DNA of 64,000 bases. Source: Ruegeria discodermiae (GTDB lineage: Bacteria > Pseudomonadota > Alphaproteobacteria > Rhodobacterales > Rhodobacteraceae). Below are positions 61,577-64,000 of this stretch, piece by piece. The notes below the pieces were generated by a model that searched no databases, was not told the DNA's origin, and worked only from the letters and a program-made list of their open reading frames with translations. The first letter of the stretch is position 1; every line of letters begins with the position of its first letter. A program made the translations under genes and the position numbers. The DNA lies in assembly GCF_030758345.1 (NCBI RefSeq), contig NZ_JAVAMO010000001.1, positions 496,001-560,000 on the forward strand. Direction: 5' to 3'.

Positions 61577-61903
61577 TCAGTCTGGAACATTAACGGAGAC
61601 TGCGACCACTGCTGTCGTCAGCATTACGCTTGCCATAACCCAAGAGAGCGATCCTCCGTTAGCACCCACCAGGTCTTCATCAGAGACCTCGCCCTCCGCT
61701 GGCGCGGCGGGAATGCTGAGGTACTTTGTATACGTCGTGTCTCGCACCACCTTGAACTCCATGTTCTGGGGCAGTTTTCCGACAATTTCCTCAATCGCCG
61801 CCTTTGGGTTGCGCTCAAGGCGGGCGTTGAAGGCTTTGTCAGTCCAGGCACGTTCATAAATCGCTGCAAGCTGGTCGCTGCTTTTTTGATGTTTGTCGCT
61901 CAT
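61577..61903 (-). CDS. NHLP-leader RiPP-like precursor peptide B
   Basis: 108 residues from ATG 61903, preceded by GAGAGGAAAGT. The leader is again 84 residues and closely matches A (LAAIYERAWTDKAFNARLE, AAIEEIVGKLP, VSDEDLVGANGG). The 24-residue core is hydrophobic, rich in Val, Ala, Ser and Thr, with no Cys. Leaders are conserved and cores differ, as expected for a precursor family with a variable product. No modifying genes in view. Confidence 0.82.
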   Translation of the reverse strand: MSDKHQKSSDQLAAIYERAWTDKAFNARLERNPKAAIEEIVGKLPQNMEFKVVRDTTYTKYLSIPAAPAEGEVSDEDLVGANGGSLSWVMASVMLTTAVVAVSVNVPD

Positions 61904-62078
61904 CTGAACTTTCCTCTCTGATTGTGCCGATGCCGAGATTTATCCAGCGCAACCGGCCTTATTGTTCAAAGCTAGGTGAGCAATCTGCGCCGCTGATGGA
62001 CTAACTGTTAAGAAATCTGAAAAAACCTATCCCGGCGATTGGCGAAAGTCCGACTAGTCCTGCTCTGCGTATCTTAGC

Positions 62079-62689
62079 TCAATGATAACGGCTGCACGTC
62101 CGTGGTGGCCGATACAGCACCTCAATCACAGAGCTTCCCTTCATGCTCTCAACAATCTCCTTGGCCGCGTCTGGCGCGTCCCCAACAAGTGGAATGGCGC
62201 GGTCTCGAGCGTCGGTCTTGAGTGTATCACGAATGCTATTCGCTCTGATTTCAATGACTTCTTTCTCGAGGTTCAAGTCTTGCAATTCAATGACGGAGAC
62301 TTCTTTTGCATGCGCGGAGGTGCCTGCCATCAAACGCCACGCCAGGCGCAAGGTCATGACCAATCATCCAGCGCGCCTCGGTTTCATCTAAACCTGTGAC
62401 GCCCTCTAGCATGCCCTCAGCTTCCAGCACAGTCTCTTGCCACGTCGTAACTGGGTTGCGGTCGTCAATACCATTCAGCTTCTTTCGAGCTTCGGCCACC
62501 ATTCAGTCGAACCTGACGCAAAACTGCTTCATGCTCGATTTGTAATTTCGCGCCTGCACGGTTCTTCAAGGTTAACCGTAGGTGCGTACTACCGATCTGC
62601 TTTTGGCAGTCCTGAGGGAATCTTCGCCGGAACAGCAAAGCCCCGTTTGGTCGCCGGTCGAGATGGTTCAATTCCACGGTAAGACTCAT
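62079..62689 (-). pseudogene. Degraded phage/island integrase (tyrosine recombinase)
   Basis: Three fragments in different frames together resemble an integrase. 62465-62689 is an N-terminus (RRPNGALLFRRRFPQDCQK), 62287-62502 a middle piece (LEGVTGLDETEARWMIG), and 62079-62363 part of the catalytic region (VIELQDLNLEKEVIEI, then RAIPLVGDA). At least two frameshifts, a large internal deletion and loss of the catalytic His and Tyr region make it dead. It lies just downstream of tRNA-Leu, a common integration target. Confidence 0.72.
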
Positions 62690-62780
62690 GCTTGTGTCTC
62701 GATTGCGTGTCTAAATGTGTGTCAGGATATAAGCCCAGAACCCTTATTTTTAGGCATTTATAGCTATCAAGGTTCTATTG

Positions 62781-62866
62781 TGGTGCCCAAGGTGAGACTC
62801 GAACTCACACGCCCGTGAAGGCGGGGGATTTTGAATCCCCTGCGTCTACCATTCCGCCACTTGGGC
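62781..62866 (-). tRNA. tRNA-Leu (anticodon CAA)
   Basis: 86 nt with encoded CCA and the long variable arm of a leucine tRNA. Acceptor GCCCAAG pairs with CTTGGGC; anticodon loop TTCAAAA. The integrase remnant lies about 90 bp beyond its 3' end, fitting use of the tRNA 3' end as an attachment site. Confidence 0.95.
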
Positions 62867-62979
62867 CACTCGAAATGACCTAACGCCGCTTTTGGGGAAG
62901 GTCCAGCGGCAATTCGAGGTGGGTGGACAGTTTTCCCCAAAAAGCTTGCAAGGAATTACTGCAAGAGCGCCACGACCCG

Positions 62980-63441
62980 TCAGAAGAACAGCGGCGGGAA
63001 AGGTTGGCAGAATCCGTTGGCCCGTTGGACTGTCATGTGGTCGCCGATGATCAATCCGGTTCTGACGTTCACATCCACGGGTTCGAGACCAATGGCCTGA
63101 GGATTGAGCGTGAACTGAACAGCTGTGCGACCTCCAGCTGCTGCGCTGCGGACAGTCTTGCTGGCCATATAAATCTGTTGTGACCACGCGGCGCCCAGTC
63201 GACGGCGGGCATAGTCTGAAGCACCACACCAGTACTCGTCACGACCGGCAAGCGGGTAGGGGACAACTTCGAAGATATTCGCGTCGACCTGATAGACGCG
63301 TGTTCCGTATGGGGTGGAAAAAGCGGCGCCGGTATTGGTTGAGACTGCAACCCCTGCGCCCGATCCGCCGGAATACTGCGCTCCGGTAGCAACCTGACAG
63401 GCCGACAGAACCGAAAAAGCCAAAACCCAAAGTTTCTTCAT
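62980..63441 (-). CDS. Predicted lipoprotein of unknown function
   Basis: 153 residues from ATG 63441; a GTG one codon upstream is possible. Signal peptide with lipobox LSAC, so the mature N-terminus would be a lipid-modified Cys. The mature part is small with two further Cys (EYWCGASDYARRRLGAAW and FCQPF) that could form a disulfide. No family recognised. Confidence 0.72.
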   Translation of the reverse strand: MKKLWVLAFSVLSACQVATGAQYSGGSGAGVAVSTNTGAAFSTPYGTRVYQVDANIFEVVPYPLAGRDEYWCGASDYARRRLGAAWSQQIYMASKTVRSAAAGGRTAVQFTLNPQAIGLEPVDVNVRTGLIIGDHMTVQRANGFCQPFPPLFF

Positions 63442-63532
63442 CACACCTGGCCCTTCCTACCTATGGTTGAAAGGTTAGGGAAGGGATGCTGTCTTGGCAA
63501 TGGTTGCGATTGCCGGTGGTGCCGAAGATTTC

Positions 63533-63606
63533 TGGAGCGGGTAACGGGAATCGAACCCGTAATTAAAGCTTGGGAAGCTGCCGTGATACCTTTTCACCAT
63601 ACCCGC
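63533..63606 (-). tRNA. tRNA-Gly (anticodon CCC)
   Basis: 74 nt with encoded CCA. Acceptor GCGGGTA pairs with TACCCGC; anticodon loop TTCCCAA gives CCC. The anticodon stem carries one C-T mismatch, which I accept because the rest of the cloverleaf is standard. Confidence 0.9.
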
Positions 63607-63683
63607 GCCGGTGCCTTGGGATAGCCAGTCGCTGCCATGGCGTCAAGCGGATTGAGAGTAGGGCGATTCGGAAGGGGGCGGGT

Positions 63684-64000
63684 TTAGACGCGAGCCTCAA
63701 AAAGGTTGATCTGCGCCGGGATGCGCAGGCCGTCCGAGGTGATCATCTCGTGCAGGCGCCGGGTAATATCCTGCTCGATTTCGGCGGCATCCTCCTGGTT
63801 TCCCTCAAAGAAGCGCATCAGGCGTGCGGCGGGGCCGACGCGCAGACATTGGGTCGCCACATCTTCAACGCGGCCCATCGGGGTCATCAGAACATCGACA
63901 CTATCGCAGCGCACATCCTGCAGGCCGGCAGCGCGCATCAGTCCGGTGACACGCTCGGCGTTCTGAAATCCCATCGGACCCGGTGCGTCGGGATCTGCGG
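63684..64000 (-). CDS. Class I SAM methyltransferase (N-terminus beyond window edge)
   Basis: The C-terminal 105 residues are visible; the frame stays open to the right edge, where DPDAPGPMGFQNAERV is characteristic of the end of a family of class I methyltransferases. The SAM-binding motifs lie outside the window. The ATG at 63974 is internal. Substrate unknown. Confidence 0.7.
   Translation of the reverse strand, partial: ADPDAPGPMGFQNAERVTGLMRAAGLQDVRCDSVDVLMTPMGRVEDVATQCLRVGPAARLMRFFEGNQEDAAEIEQDITRRLHEMITSDGLRIPAQINLFEARV

Noticed and set aside
60395-61903. Precursors considered as nitrile hydratase subunits
   Set aside because: They are only about 108 residues, lack the metal-binding CxxCSC segment, and end in Gly-Gly plus a short hydrophobic core.
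60063-62780. Direct repeat of the tRNA-Leu 3' end as the far attachment site
   Set aside because: I looked for a copy of the tRNA 3' end to the left of the integrase remnant and saw none by eye. The island's left end is therefore not claimed.

Overview
The window is a high-GC alphaproteobacterial chromosome segment, most likely from a marine Rhodobacteraceae (Roseobacter group) bacterium. Pointers are the lptF-lptG-lptD-surA run divergent from pepA-holC, a tyrosine recombinase next to a CorC/HlyC transporter, a Hint-domain protein starting at its splice cysteine, a DMGDH-like FAD oxidoreductase, a BCCT transporter and a TRAP-TAXI binding protein. The species call is inference; no rRNA is present.

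Layout. 1-5454 (minus): outer-membrane biogenesis (surA cut by the left edge, lptD, lptG, lptF). 5590-13752: housekeeping genes (pepA, holC, a methyltransferase, a retropepsin-like protease, MarC, an ACT protein, an ABC-F ATPase, an MFS exporter, ndk). 13663-18810: a tandem duplication whose unit is the ndk 3' end, a tfoX-like gene, an RTX serralysin-type gene and the first codons of a P450 gene. In the first copy tfoX is broken and the protease has lost every zinc-site residue; in the second copy both are intact. 18794-23694: P450, a two-component system and a DegP/HtrA protease. 23695-25257: sparsely coding DNA with one doubtful glycine-rich ORF, then a stand-alone Hint protein. 25850-33840: MobA-like transferase, DMGDH-like oxidoreductase, HpcH aldolase, CorC/HlyC, XerD-like recombinase and two envelope proteins. 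33920-41993: aroK-aroB, a CBS-containing site-2 protease, ssb, a lytic transglycosylase, a di-haem peroxidase, LysR and BCCT. 42092-48341: a complete peptide-type ABC importer with a fused double ATPase. 48593-51579: AraC regulator, miaA, pyrH, tRNA-Pro.

51708-55187 holds an unusual two-gene unit: an exported coiled-coil protein built of eight 66-residue repeats, followed 30 bases later by a TAXI-type binding protein with no TRAP permease. 55577-60062 holds YqaA, DsbB and an Lrp-controlled arginine/citrulline/ornithine catabolic operon (arginase, CtlX, ornithine cyclodeaminase). 60395-62866 looks like a decayed island next to tRNA-Leu: an integrase pseudogene, an orphan hypothetical gene and two paralogous NHLP-leader (nitrile-hydratase-like leader) precursor peptides. 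Each precursor has an 84-residue leader ending in Gly-Gly and a short hydrophobic core. They share upstream DNA, and no maturation or export enzyme is visible nearby. The right end holds a lipoprotein, tRNA-Gly and the end of a methyltransferase.

Best candidates for an undescribed system: the orphan pair of RiPP-like precursors at 60395-61903, the protease/pseudoprotease tandem at 14220-18759, and the repeat coiled-coil/TAXI pair at 51708-55187.
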